From: Rhipidocladum racemiflorum
Taxonomy: Eukaryota > Streptophyta > Magnoliopsida > Poales > Poaceae
DNA length: 64,000 bases
Reading direction: 5' to 3'
Assembly: GCA_036346355.1 (NCBI GenBank)
Contig: CM070576.1
Span: 13,003,558 to 13,067,557, forward strand
The notes below the pieces were generated by a model. The model searched no databases and was not told the origin of the DNA. It saw nothing but the letters and a program-made list of their open reading frames with translations. The position numbers and the translations under genes were made by a program. Positions 28,243 to 38,720 of this stretch are shown here, in pieces. Within the stretch, counting starts at the first letter, position 1, and the number at the start of each line of letters is the position of its first letter.

Positions 28243-29998
28243 CTAGACATTGTTCTTAGAAGCATTTCCCAACGGGCAATCATTTGCCAAGTGACCAACA
28301 TCATGACACTTATAGCAAAATCTCCCATTGGATTTGATGAACCTTAGGGCCTTGTTGCTCATCTTCTTACCTTTCTTTGGCATATAGCCAAGTCCTTCCT
28401 TGTTATATGAGCAACGTTGACTCCCCAAGATTTTATCAAGTGTTTCCTTACCTTTGAAACACTTGTTCAAGCTCTTGTTTAACTTGGCGACTTCCTTCTT
28501 GAGCTCATCATTCTCAACAACCAAGTTAATGTCATTTTCTATCAAATGTGAACTAGAGCAAGAGCTAGAAGGCATGGGTAATAAATCATCACAAGAAGTA
28601 GCAATGCTAGATTTAAATATATAACATGACAAGTCATTCATTCTAGGCAAAGCATCAAATAGATCACATGAAACTCCAACATTGTTTGTTGATTTAGAGT
28701 CGATCTTGAGAAGGAGAGACTCATGTGTTTCTTTGAGCTCATCATAAGAATCTTTGAGAGAAGCATGCTCCTTCCTCAATACCTTAAACTTTGCCTTCTC
28801 CTTTCTAAGATAATCATTTAAATCAACAAGCATTTCAAGAAGCTCTTCATATGATGGATCATCATCATCATTAGAGTTTACCTTATCTCCCTTTGCCATA
28901 AGGCATAGTGGAGTAACGAAGGGTGATGATGCTTCCCGAATTGCAACGCCGGCAAGGTTCTTCGTCTTAGATGGAGTGTCCTCTTTAGAAGAATCCGAAT
29001 CCAAGTATTCTTCTTCGGAGTCCCACTCGCCAATATGCGCTTCACACTTGCCATCTTTGTGAAGCCGCTTGAAAAGCTTCTTCTTCCCTTCATATTTCTT
29101 CTTCTTGGATGATTTTCCCTTATAATCATTTCCCTTCTTCTTAGGACAATGAGAGGCGAAGTGTCCCTTCTCATTACACTTGAAGCAACGAACATTTGCA
29201 AATCTTGAGTTGCTTGAGTGTTCCTTCTTCTTGTACTTTTGAGGGAAGCTTGAGTTGGAGCGCCTCTTCATGAATCTTTTCATTCTTCTTACGAGAAGCG
29301 CCATCTCTTCTTCGGTATCGCTTTCGGATTCATCAAGCGTGTCTTCACTTGATTCCGCCTTTGCCTTGAAAGCGATATTCTTCTTCTTTGATGAACTTTG
29401 TTCCAAGAGTTCTTCCTTGTCCTTCTTGTATAATTCATTGGTGATGAGGTTGCCCAAGAGTCCGGTTGGAGTCAATTTCATCAACTCAGGTGAGTTGAGG
29501 AAGAAGGTCACCAATATTTCTCTGGAAGAGCCCTAAGCATCTGGCGAACAATATCAAGATCCGTTAGTGAACCCCCAAGGCCCTTGAGCTCATTTACTAT
29601 GTTGTTTAATCGTGAATACATCTCGGTGATGTTTTCATGAGGCAACATAATAAACTCTCATATTTGATCCTTAGCATATGCAATTTGGCTTCTTTGACCA
29701 TGGATGTTCCCTCATGAATCTCGAAGAGTGTAGTCCAAATTTCGTCAGTGGTTTCAAGGTTGCTCACGCGATTGAACTCATCCGTGTTCAAAGCGCCAAA
29801 TAAAGCGTTCATCGCTTGAGCATTGAGATGAATGTTTCGTTCGTCATCGTCAAGCAATGAAATGAAACCTTCACTCACAATTCTCCATATGCTAGGGCTC
29901 ATGGCCTTGAGATAAACCATCATGCGTATTTTCCAATACGCATAATTTGTGCCATCAAAGAACGGTGCCTTTCCTATGGAAACACCCTCGCTAACCAT
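28243..29998 (-). pseudogene. gag of Copia-2, frameshifted
   Basis: The ATG at 29998 lies 43 bases from the primer site. The N-terminal part (APFFDGTNYAYWKIRMMVYL, LNTDEFNRVSNLETTDEIW) is typical Copia gag. A frame change near 29520-29640 leads into a 423-codon frame with a CCHC knuckle (CFKCNEKGHFASHC), Lys-rich and acidic linkers, a coiled-coil region (EELLEMLVDLNDYLRKEK...), the Sirevirus-like KGKETLDKILGSQ and GLGY, and a second knuckle (CYKCHDVGHLANDC). Confidence 0.86.
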
Positions 29999-30054
29999 CC
30001 TTTTCTCTCTAGATGGTGAACTCTAAGTGTGAGAGACCAAGCTCTGATACCACT

Positions 30055-31816
30055 TGTAGGATCAAGGATAACCGACTAGAGGGGGGTGAATAGGAGGTTA
30101 TAGAATTTTCTGGCTCTAATTGCAATAAATAGACAATTGAAACTAGGAATTACAAATTTTGCAACTAAGGCCTAAAGTATCTATGTCTCACTAACATGCA
30201 CCACCGAGACTAAGTCTACAAACTATAATTGATCAAGCTAGAGAACAATTCTAAGCAAGCTAGCAATTTTATTATGTGCAATGAAAACAAGAAAGCTCAA
30301 ACCACAAAATGAAGACACGCGATTTATCCCGTGGTGATCGGAGACTTGCCGGTCTCCCCTAGTCCACGTTGAGGTAGCTTGACTAACTTCAAGCCGGCTC
30401 TGTTGCACAAATGAGCCTTCCTCGTATAATCAGGGTAGCTCTTCCCCACTCTGGGTAGGCGAGCTCCTTGCCTTTACACCGAATTGGGTCTTCTAACAAG
30501 CTTCTTGAGAAGATCACCAATTTCCCGCCACCAAGCCGTCTAGGAGGCGGCAACCTCCAAGAAAATAGAAGGTGGATCCTCACTTGAGTGAAAAATGGTT
30601 TGAAGTTTGGCTCAAGAACACTCAAATGGAAATCAATGCTTTTCTTCTCTCAAAAGATGAATTGAATGCAAATGTGAGAGTGAAGGCTTGCTATAGCTCA
30701 AGAGTGATTAATGAGGAGCAGGAAGATTGTCCAAATGCAGTTGGGGGGGGTATTTATAGCCTCCCCAAACAAATCTAGCCGTTAGGGACCTTAACCATGA
30801 ATTTTTCAAAGACGGCGGTAGTATCACAGTATATGGCCGATACTACCACACCTGTACAACGGTCGACTATGGCTACAGCAGAGCGCATTAAATGCAACCT
30901 TAAACGGTTCGAATGGTTTAAAAACCGGCAGTACCGCCCATGTAAATGCGGTAGTGTTGCACCAGACATGTGAGGAGGGTATGAAAAATACCCCACTGGA
31001 AATAAACTACAGCAACATAAAGGTCGATACTACCAGCAAAGCGGTAGTACCTCAATTAAGCCTGCAGTAGTGCCGGACAGCAGATAAGGGCAAACACTTG
31101 AGTAGATGACACTCTCTGGAATTTAACAACCGCTATAAAAGGTCCGGTATTACCGATATAGCGGTAGTACCACTGGATCACTTGTGGTAGTACCGCTACA
31201 GGATTTTGAGCAAGACCAGCAAAGAATGACCCCTACTGGAAATAAAGTATCGTGGTGTTAATCTCGGTACTACCTATGTTCCGGTAGTACCGCATTGATA
31301 CCAGCGGTAGCACCTCTTTAACTAAACGCAGAGGGGATCTTCTACTGAAAATAGCTACCGCACAGAACCTCGGTACTACCGAAAGAGGTAGTACCGCATT
31401 TTTGCCTGCGGTAGTTCCGGCCCAGAGGATTAAGCAACTAAACAAAAGCGTGTCACTTTGGAAATTAGCTATCGCTTACTAAAATTCGGTAGTACCGTAA
31501 GAGCAGTACTACCGCGTTGACAACGGCGGTAGTGCCGACTTTTCTGCAACTTCCAAATCTAATGCGTTTAACTTTTGCTACATGATTTTCGAATGCATTT
31601 TGAAATGATTTTGAGCCAAACTTTAAACCTTTTACACAAACAAGCTATTGGTTTGCCTTCCCTTTTAATAGTATGGCTATTCTACCTAAAACCCTATCTT
31701 TTCTCCAAACACCAAGATCGGTTAAAGAAAAGAACTAATACATTATTTATGTACCTCGTCCATGAACCTTCACTAGTCCTTTTTCTCATCAACTTTAAGC
31801 GCTCCATGGGGTAGAC
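30055..31816 (-). repeat. 5' LTR of Copia-2, truncated on its outer side
   Basis: In plus orientation it starts TGTAGGATCAAGG next to the primer site and runs to the Gypsy LTR-A at 31817. The true outer end is not found, so LTR-A probably inserted here or a deletion joined the two. It contains the palindrome array described separately. Confidence 0.7.
30800..31540. repeat. Tandem array of GGTAGTACC palindromes in the Copia-2 LTR
   Basis: About seven degenerate units of roughly 105-120 bp, each with three sites of the kind cggtactaccg...gcggtagtaccgc...gcggtagtgccg, separated by unrelated spacer including wording like tactggaaata. Examples lie near 30816, 30928, 31040, 31160, 31280, 31385 and 31500. 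The core ggtagtacc/ggtactacc is itself palindromic. Confidence 0.85.
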
Positions 31817-34220
31817 TGTCAGGACCCGAATTTGGCAATCCGGACCCTCTGTGTATTCAGCACTAGTCCAGGATCACGCTAGTGCACACAGTCTCAACAT
31901 TGGTGAATATCACAATCATACTCAACAAAATATTAAAGTAATTTATTGAAAGGAAATATAGCTGCTGGCTTGACCTTATGGTCAAGTTACAAAAGTACGC
32001 CTCGCTGGGCTAAAGACATTAAAATAAAATCTGCATCGCAATATATAAAGAAAACGCGTTGTAACACCCTGGCATCTAGTATGCCCGAATGCTACCAAAC
32101 ATAGACTAAGCAACCTCTAAATACCATAATTACAAGTAAATTACAGCAAAGGAGCAAATGCTAATACTGAAAATTTCGGCAGCATCGCCTTTATTTTTTC
32201 CAATAATTGAAGCAACAACAATAGCATAGCAATATATGGCAATATATGAGACATCTAAAATAGCAATAAATAATGGCATGACAGCAATATAAGTCAAATT
32301 TCAAGCATTCAAAGTCTTCATGAGCCAAACAAACAATAAGACTCTCATAACGCAAACTAAACCATAAACCAATATGCATCACACTAAATTTATTATCAAG
32401 ACTCCAAATGAATAACTGTGGAAACAAATGTGTGAAGCTACGTGTAGGAGTGTGACTAGTTCCCTTCCCCGCATGCCGGTCTCATGGTACCTAAAACAAC
32501 AAGAAAGGACAAGCGTGAGTTCAACACTCAGCAAGTATATTGCAATGGTACAAAAGAACAATTACATGCCTACAACACTTCACTTCATGCCTGTCATCTT
32601 ATTCATGCTCACATATCATCATCATCATGTATGCAATGCGATGCGATGCACATGTCTCCTGGAAGCACATACCGGTATTACTGAGTGCACACCCGTCGGC
32701 GTGCACCCCCTTCCCCCTTCCATTCATCGTGGTGGATGGAATCACGATGTAGGTCTTACTCAATGGCGTCCCAGACTAGTCATAACTTTCTCACCGACCT
32801 TACCGGACTAGTTATGACTTTCTCACCGACCCGGCCATGTATCATGCCATGAATGCAAACATGCCAACATCATAAATAACTTGTACATTAACACATGGCA
32901 TCTCAACATAATAAACCGTATTCATCATATCAATGGCAAACATTAAAGCATGGCATGTGAACACATCTTATATTCAATTGCATCTCATCAAAACTAGCAA
33001 TCCTACAACCCGCTACGCATTCCAATACACTTGCCTCAACCACGGGCGATGGATTGAAGTGAAGTAGAGGGCACTCCCGGGTCACACCACCTGCACATAG
33101 GTACCACACACTCAAAATCATGACCACAACACAATACGCAAACACTCTTCTACCCCGTCTTCGCAAACTACTCTCAAAACCCAAAAACAGAGGTTCTGTC
33201 CCGCCGGGACAGCAGACTTCCAACGAGCATAACTTGGGTTCTAAGACTCCGAATCAATTAAACGAGTACATCCTCGCGTAGCTTAGGAAATTTCCTAATG
33301 TTTTTTAAGTATATGGAAAAACTGATTTGGACTCTAAAGTGGTTTAATTTACAGAATACCGTGATGTGTTCCAATCTCGTCATAGTTTTTAACACGTTCG
33401 GTAAAACGAGAATAACTTTCAAACAGCTGATCGGAATTAAGCGTTCTTTACGTCCAATTAAAGGTATTTCAATTACCTATAACTTCTTCAACAGGCGGAT
33501 GACCAAATTCTGATTCTAAATTGGCGAAATCTCAAACCCTAGGTCGACTGCACAATTTGCCCGAAACAGAGAATGTGGCAATCTCTAGATTTCATCTAAT
33601 CTACCCAATTAAAGTACCACCAATTGATCTAAAAACATGATATCAACCCTTAGAATAGTACCTAGACTAACCCCAAGGATTCCCGTGGCCATACCTTTGC
33701 CCGACGAACGAAGAACCAACGGATCTCCTCTCGGTTCGCGCGATCTCCTTCCTCGCTCCAAATCCACCGGATCTCCTCATCGCGGAGCGCTCCAATGGAC
33801 AGATCTGCAGGGTGGTGAGGTGGAGAAGCCCCCCTAGGGGCAGTAAGGGGTGGTGGAGAGGTGAGGAGAGGGGCGCAAGGGGCTAGGGAGGTGGCGGTTA
33901 GGAGAGGTGGAGGCAAAGGGTGGAGGGGAGAGTGGGGGGGGGGCGGCAAGGGTTGGCAGGGGGGGCCCAAGGGGGTAAGGGGCTGGCGCGAGGCAGCCCC
34001 TTTGCTGCCCACCTCCCCATGGGCCAACGGGCCTCTTTTGGCCCAGGTGGGATTCCCCCTAAAGCCCAACTCGCCCCGGAAAGGCCTAAACTCCCGAATT
34101 TGGCCCGAAAACGCGATTAAACTCTATAGCGTAAAGTTTTTAACCTCCATATTCACATCTTATAATGTTTTGCCCTCAAACTTCATATTTTATAAGATTA
34201 CGACCTTCCGTAGTGTCACA
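31817..34220 (-). repeat. Gypsy LTR, family A (3' LTR of the truncated Gypsy-A)
   Basis: 2,404 bp, in plus orientation from TGTCAGGACCCGAATTTGG to GTAGTGTCACA. On the minus strand it begins TGTGACACTACGG and is preceded by the polypurine tract gaatggggggagaa (34234-34221), so it is the 3' LTR of the pol fragment to its right. Its end resembles that of LTR family B (aatccggaccctctgtgtattca). Confidence 0.88.
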
Positions 34221-34377
34221 TTCTCCCCCCATTCAACAGGATTCGACCTCGAATCTTCGACACACCAATACGTAACCCAGCAAAGCAAAAGATAGCTAGG
34301 TTTCACATCTCATACCGAGGCTTAAAAGCTCGGGTACTTCTCGCATGCGAGACTCCAGCTCCCAAGTCGCTTCTCAA

Positions 34378-36451
34378 TCAGATTGATGTGACCATAGGAC
34401 TTTTACAAACTTGAGTCCTGTTCTTCATCACCCGCTCTGAAGTCCCCAGAATTTTCACAGGACGAGACTCGAAGGTGAGGTCCTGCTCAAGCACTAATGG
34501 TTCCAATGGAACCACCAACTCCAGGTCATGCAAGTACTTCCTCAGCATCGAAACATGGAACACATTATGCACTCCTTGCAGTGACTCCGGTAGCTCCAAG
34601 CGATAGGCCAGCTTCCCAACTCGGGCGATGATAGGAAATGGCCCAACATACCTCGGACTGAGCTTCCCTTTTATGCCAAAACGCACCACACCCTTGGTGG
34701 GCGATACTCGCAAGAGCACCCTATCACCCACCTCAAACTCCAAATCTCACCTCCTCACATCAGCATAGCTTTTCTGTCTACTTTGTGCTGCGAGAAGGTT
34801 CTGCCGTACCTCTGCCACACGATCAACAGTCTGCCGAACCCAATCCGGTCCAAGGACCGCTCTCTCTCCCATTGCATCCCAACAAAGTGGCGATCTGCAC
34901 TTCTGGCCATACAACCCCTTATAAGGAGCAGCCCGGATGCTGGAATGATAGCTGTTATTGTAAGCTTAATTCTGCCAAAGGCAAATGATCTTCCCAGCTA
35001 CCCTTCCAAGCCATCACACATGCCCTGAGCATGTCCTCCAAAGTCTGAATGGTACGCTCAGACCGCCCATCGGTCTGAGGGTGAAAAGCGGTGCTAAGGC
35101 GAAGCTGTGTACCCAAAGCACTCTGCAAGCTCTCCCAAAATTTGGAGACAAACTTCGCATCCCGATAAGAAATAATCGTCTTGGGCACACCATGCAATCT
35201 CACAACCTCCCGCACATAGATGGGAGCCAACTCGCTCGCTGAATGGGTAGTGCGAATGGGAATGAAATGCGCGGACTTGCTGAGACGGTCCACCACAACC
35301 CAAACAGCATCCTTCCCTCGTGGAGTACGAGGTAGGCCAACCACAAAATCCATGGAGATGTCATCCCACAGCCACACAGGAATCTCCAATGGCTGCAACA
35401 GACCAACAGGGCGCTTGTGTTCGGCTTTTGATCTTCTGACAAATCCCACAAGACGCCACATACTTGGCAATATCCACTCTCATCCTTTTCCACCAGAAAT
35501 TCTTTTTCAAATCCCTATACATCTTGGTCTCCAAGGATGGACCGTGTACGGGGTGCGATGAGCCTCTTTCAGAATATCCTCTTTCACTTGGGATTTCTGA
35601 GGTACGCACAGACGACCCTGAAACCTCAAAGCTCCCGCATCATCAAAGGTAAAGTTTCCAGATTTGCCATCCTCAAGGCGTTTCCTCACCTGCTGGAGCA
35701 AACGATCATGCTGCTGTGCTTCCCGCACACGCTCGGGAATCGTTGACTTAATAATCAATTGAGTTTTAGCTTGCACACCCCGCAGCAAGAAGAGACTCCC
35801 AATCGCTCAAAATCAGCAATAAGACAATCAATGATAGGGGGCATTGTCTTGCGACTGAGAGCGTCAGCCACCACATTTGCCTTACCCGGATGGTACTGGA
35901 TAGTGAGGTCATAATCCTTTATCAATTCCAGTCACCTCCTCTGCCTCAAATTCAGATCTTTCTGAGTAAAGATGTACTTGAGGCTCTTGTGATCAGTGAA
36001 GATATCACAAGATTCACCATACAGATAGTGCCTCCATATCTTCAATGCAAACACCACAACGGCTAGCTCAAGATCATGCGTGAGATAGTTCTGCTCATGC
36101 TTTTTCAGCTGCCTCGATGCATAAGCAATCACCTTGCCATCTTGCAAGAGCACACAACCAAGTCCCAAACGAGAGGCATCAGAATAAATAAGTGAAGCGC
36201 TTCCTGTGCTCAGGAAGGGTAAGAACAGGAGCGATCACTAACTTCTCCTTCAAAGTGCGTAAACTATGCTCACACTCTGCAGTCCACCGAACTTCATCCC
36301 TTCTCGAGTCAGCTGCGAGAGTGGCTTGGCAATGATAGAGAAATCCTGCACAAAACGCCGATAGTAGCCAGCCAACCCAATGAAACTACGCACCTCTTTG
36401 ATATTGGAAGGCCTCTTCCAATCCAAAACTGCTGAGAGTTTGCTAGGATCT
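34378..36451 (-). pseudogene. Gypsy-A pol fragment: RT end, RNase H, integrase, C-terminal domain
   Basis: Minus strand. RT end text is seen near 36440-36330 (FIGLAGYYRRF in one frame). RNase H lies at 36168-35932 (GKVIAYASRQLKKHEQNY, DHKSLKYIFTQKDLN). The integrase zinc finger lies at 35620-35400 across a frame break. The integrase core is at 35470-34955 (WDDISMDFVVGLP, DRLSKSAHFIPI, HPQTDGRSERTIQTLED). The C-terminal domain at 34743-34378 (VLLRVSPTKGVVRFG, LSPRYVGPFPI, VFHVSMLRKYL) resembles chromovirus-type elements. The expected catalytic SDRD reads SYRD. Upstream RT, protease and gag are cut off by the Tat element inserted at 36452. Confidence 0.87.
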
Positions 36452-37351
36452 TGTCGGTGTTTCGTACACTGGCAATACGAATTTGTGGGTTAGTGGGGGT
36501 CGCGCGCTCCCTCTCCCCGAATGGTCGACTTCAAGAAGCCGGGGAAGTATACTGGTTTGGGCTGAACGTCCCTACTCCAGTCCGCTCGGCGGGGGTGTAT
36601 TGATTTCGTGGGACGAACAGGGTTACAAGTGAGGCAAGGGTTCGGTCGGCCGATCCCCTTATAGTTGGTTGCCTACTATCTGAGAATCTCTGTGTCTTTC
36701 CTCAGACCCTGCCTCTCCTTATATAGACGGAGGTAGCAGGTTACACGGAAGTTTGGAAAAAAGGTGAGGGGGTGGTCTTCGTCTTGGAGTCTGGTCCTCG
36801 TCTTGTCCTGCCGACCGCCGCCCAGTGCAGGGTTGGTAGACCTACGGTGCGTGGTTTTCTGCTGGGCTTGCCAGGGTGACGCAGTGTCGCGTGCGCCCGT
36901 CAGCGGTTTTAATGGCGATTGACTTTGGCTCGGCCTCGGGAGGAAGCGTCCTCCCCTGCGGCGTGTCAGCGGATGGGACTGGGGCTTGACTCCCCCGCAT
37001 GTCTTCTGACATCATCGGGAAGGGATCGCCTACCCTGGTACGGACATCAGGAGACGCCGCATGCACAGGGCGGTCGGCCTGACACCAGCGCGGGTCCTGT
37101 CGCCTCGAGCGCTTGTGGAGTTAGCTGACCACGCTGTCCGTTCTGAGAGGTCGAACTCGGTCGATCACCGGTCGACCAGGCGCTTCGACTCGGGAGGTCG
37201 AGGTCGGACGACCGCCTAGGGCTGGCTCGGAACGGTGCCAGGCCAAACCTTCGCGGCCCACGAACCTTTGCCAGGACTGGGTTTCTCGAAGGATGTCAGC
37301 CCGCTCGTGGTCTCGGGCTGATGGAGGTACCCATGGTATGAGTACTCGTCA
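36452..37351 (-). repeat. 3' LTR of the Tat element
   Basis: 900 bp, in plus orientation from TGTCGGTGTTTCGTACAC to GAGTACTCGTCA. On the minus strand it begins TGACGAGTACTC right after the purine tract gggggctcgggggctac. The partner LTR is absent from the window. Confidence 0.8.
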
Positions 37352-37860
37352 GTAGCCCCCGAGCCCCCGTCCGGGTCGGAGAGTCGGTCTGGGGGTTTTC
37401 ACAAAGTCGACGTAGCGTCGGGGTCGACGGGCGTGACCTGGCAGCGGCGGTTTAGTCGGGAATTGCTTCGATTGGAGAGCTACGGTGCGCGCGAGCGCAC
37501 CCGATGGGTGTAGCCCCCGAGCCCCCGAGCGGGTCGGAGAGCCGGTCGGGGGTTTACCCGGTCGAAGCGTCCCGTCGATCCAGAGGTCGACGGGGGTTGG
37601 CCGTCGCCGAGTGGCCCGGTGCGCGAGCGCACCCGCAGTGTAGTTTGAGCCCCGAGCGGGTCGAAGAGCCTGGCCGGGGTTTTACCTTGCCGAAGGTGGC
37701 CGCCGACCTAGAGGTCGGCGACGGTTGGTCGGCGCAAGAATCGCCAGTACCGGCTGTTGAGGGGTCTGGCGCATGAAGCACCGGTGGGTGTAGCCCCCGA
37801 GCCCCCGAGCGGGTCGGAGAGCCTGTCAGGGGTTTACCCGGTCGGACTCTGGTCGACCAT
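37352..37860 (-). repeat. Tandem units carrying the polypurine tract of the Tat element
   Basis: Units starting near 37352, 37511, 37645 and 37789 (spacing about 134-159 bp) each contain agcccccgagc...gggtcggagagcc followed by ggggttt and a tcgac-rich stretch. On the minus strand each unit ends in a run like gctcgggggct, so the plus-strand primer sequence is present about four times. The copy next to the LTR is the likely functional one. Confidence 0.75.
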
Positions 37861-38574
37861 GGTTATGGGACCTTTTGAGTCATGTGAGCGAACACGCGTT
37901 TACCTACATCGGTTTGAACGCCGTGCTCGTGCGAGCTACAAATCGGGCAATCCGGGTGGAATCTTGGCGATCCCCCTCGAGGGGGGTCGTTCCCAAGCGG
38001 ACGTAACTCCCGGCGCGGGCGTCCGACCCTCTATTGGCATTCCATGAGAACCTTTCCTTACTCGTTCCCGTATCGGGCCACCGGGTCGTCCGCCGACCGA
38101 GCGCTACCGCCGCTACTCATGGACGAGCTCGCGAAGTGTGAGGTATGGTCCCGGATGCGGGTTAGGTGATTGGGTCATCCGCCGCCCAACTAGAGGCCCA
38201 TTGGGGCTCACTCGCCCGCCTCGCTGTCTTAAGTCTTTGGCGGCTTGGCTCCGGTCGGCCGGACTTGGCCTTCAGAACCCTAACACGGTCACGGGCCTCG
38301 GGCATGAGCCCGGCGATCCACCGCCCTCGAGGCCGGCGCCCGGTGGGCCGTTGCATTCTTGGTCGCCTTGGCCCATTGCGCCGCGGCGGCGGTCTTGTGA
38401 TGCGTGGCGCGGCGAGGCGGTCCTATCGGGCGATCAATGCTCGGGAATTAAATGAGCAGCGCGCGTTCTGGAGCTTGATGGCCGAGGTGGCAAAGTGACG
38501 GTCGGCCAGCTGCGTCGGTTCGCGTGAGGAGGCATCGATTGGGCGCGAAGATGCGTCTGTTCCCGCCCAGCGCC
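37861..38574. other. GC-rich 3' region of the Tat element before the antisense gene
   Basis: No convincing reading frame on either strand. It ends at the TATA box of the antisense gene, so its right part may act as that gene's promoter. Confidence 0.5.
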
Positions 38575-38582
38575 TATAAAGG
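38575..38582 (+). promoter_or_regulatory. TATA box of antisense gene 1
   Basis: TATAAAGG on the plus strand lies 139 bases before the ATG at 38721, a usual distance for a plant promoter with a short leader. No other TATA of this quality is nearby. Confidence 0.6.
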
Positions 38583-38720
38583 AAGGCGAGTGCGGCGCGG
38601 GGAGGAATACTTCCGTTCGTGTTTTCTGCAAGAAAAAAGGAAAGGAGAGAGACACAAGGGAGGGACCAAAAAACTTCCTGTTTCCTTGTGCCGCGCCCCG
38701 CCTCCTTGCCTACATCGGAG

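Larger units (their letters stand above)
24839..31816 (-). mobile_element. Copia-2: decayed Sirevirus-like LTR retrotransposon
   Basis: Read on the minus strand: 5' LTR (31816-30055, truncated), primer site (30054-30041, agtggtatcagagc), gag, protease, integrase, RT and RNase H, then a polypurine tract (tttagggggagt, about 24854-24843). Domain order is that of Copia. The long gag with two CCHC knuckles and the word KGKETLDKILGSQ...GLGY resembles Copia-1, and the palindrome-rich LTR also fits Sireviruses. Frame breaks, an in-frame RT deletion and a changed protease motif make it non-functional. The right end is cut by the Gypsy LTR at 31817, and the left LTR is unclear. Confidence 0.85.

Noticed and set aside
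37352..37860. Regular repeats considered as a CRISPR-like array
   Set aside because: Units are about 145 bp, degenerate throughout and without conserved-repeat/variable-spacer structure. The context is a plant retroelement.
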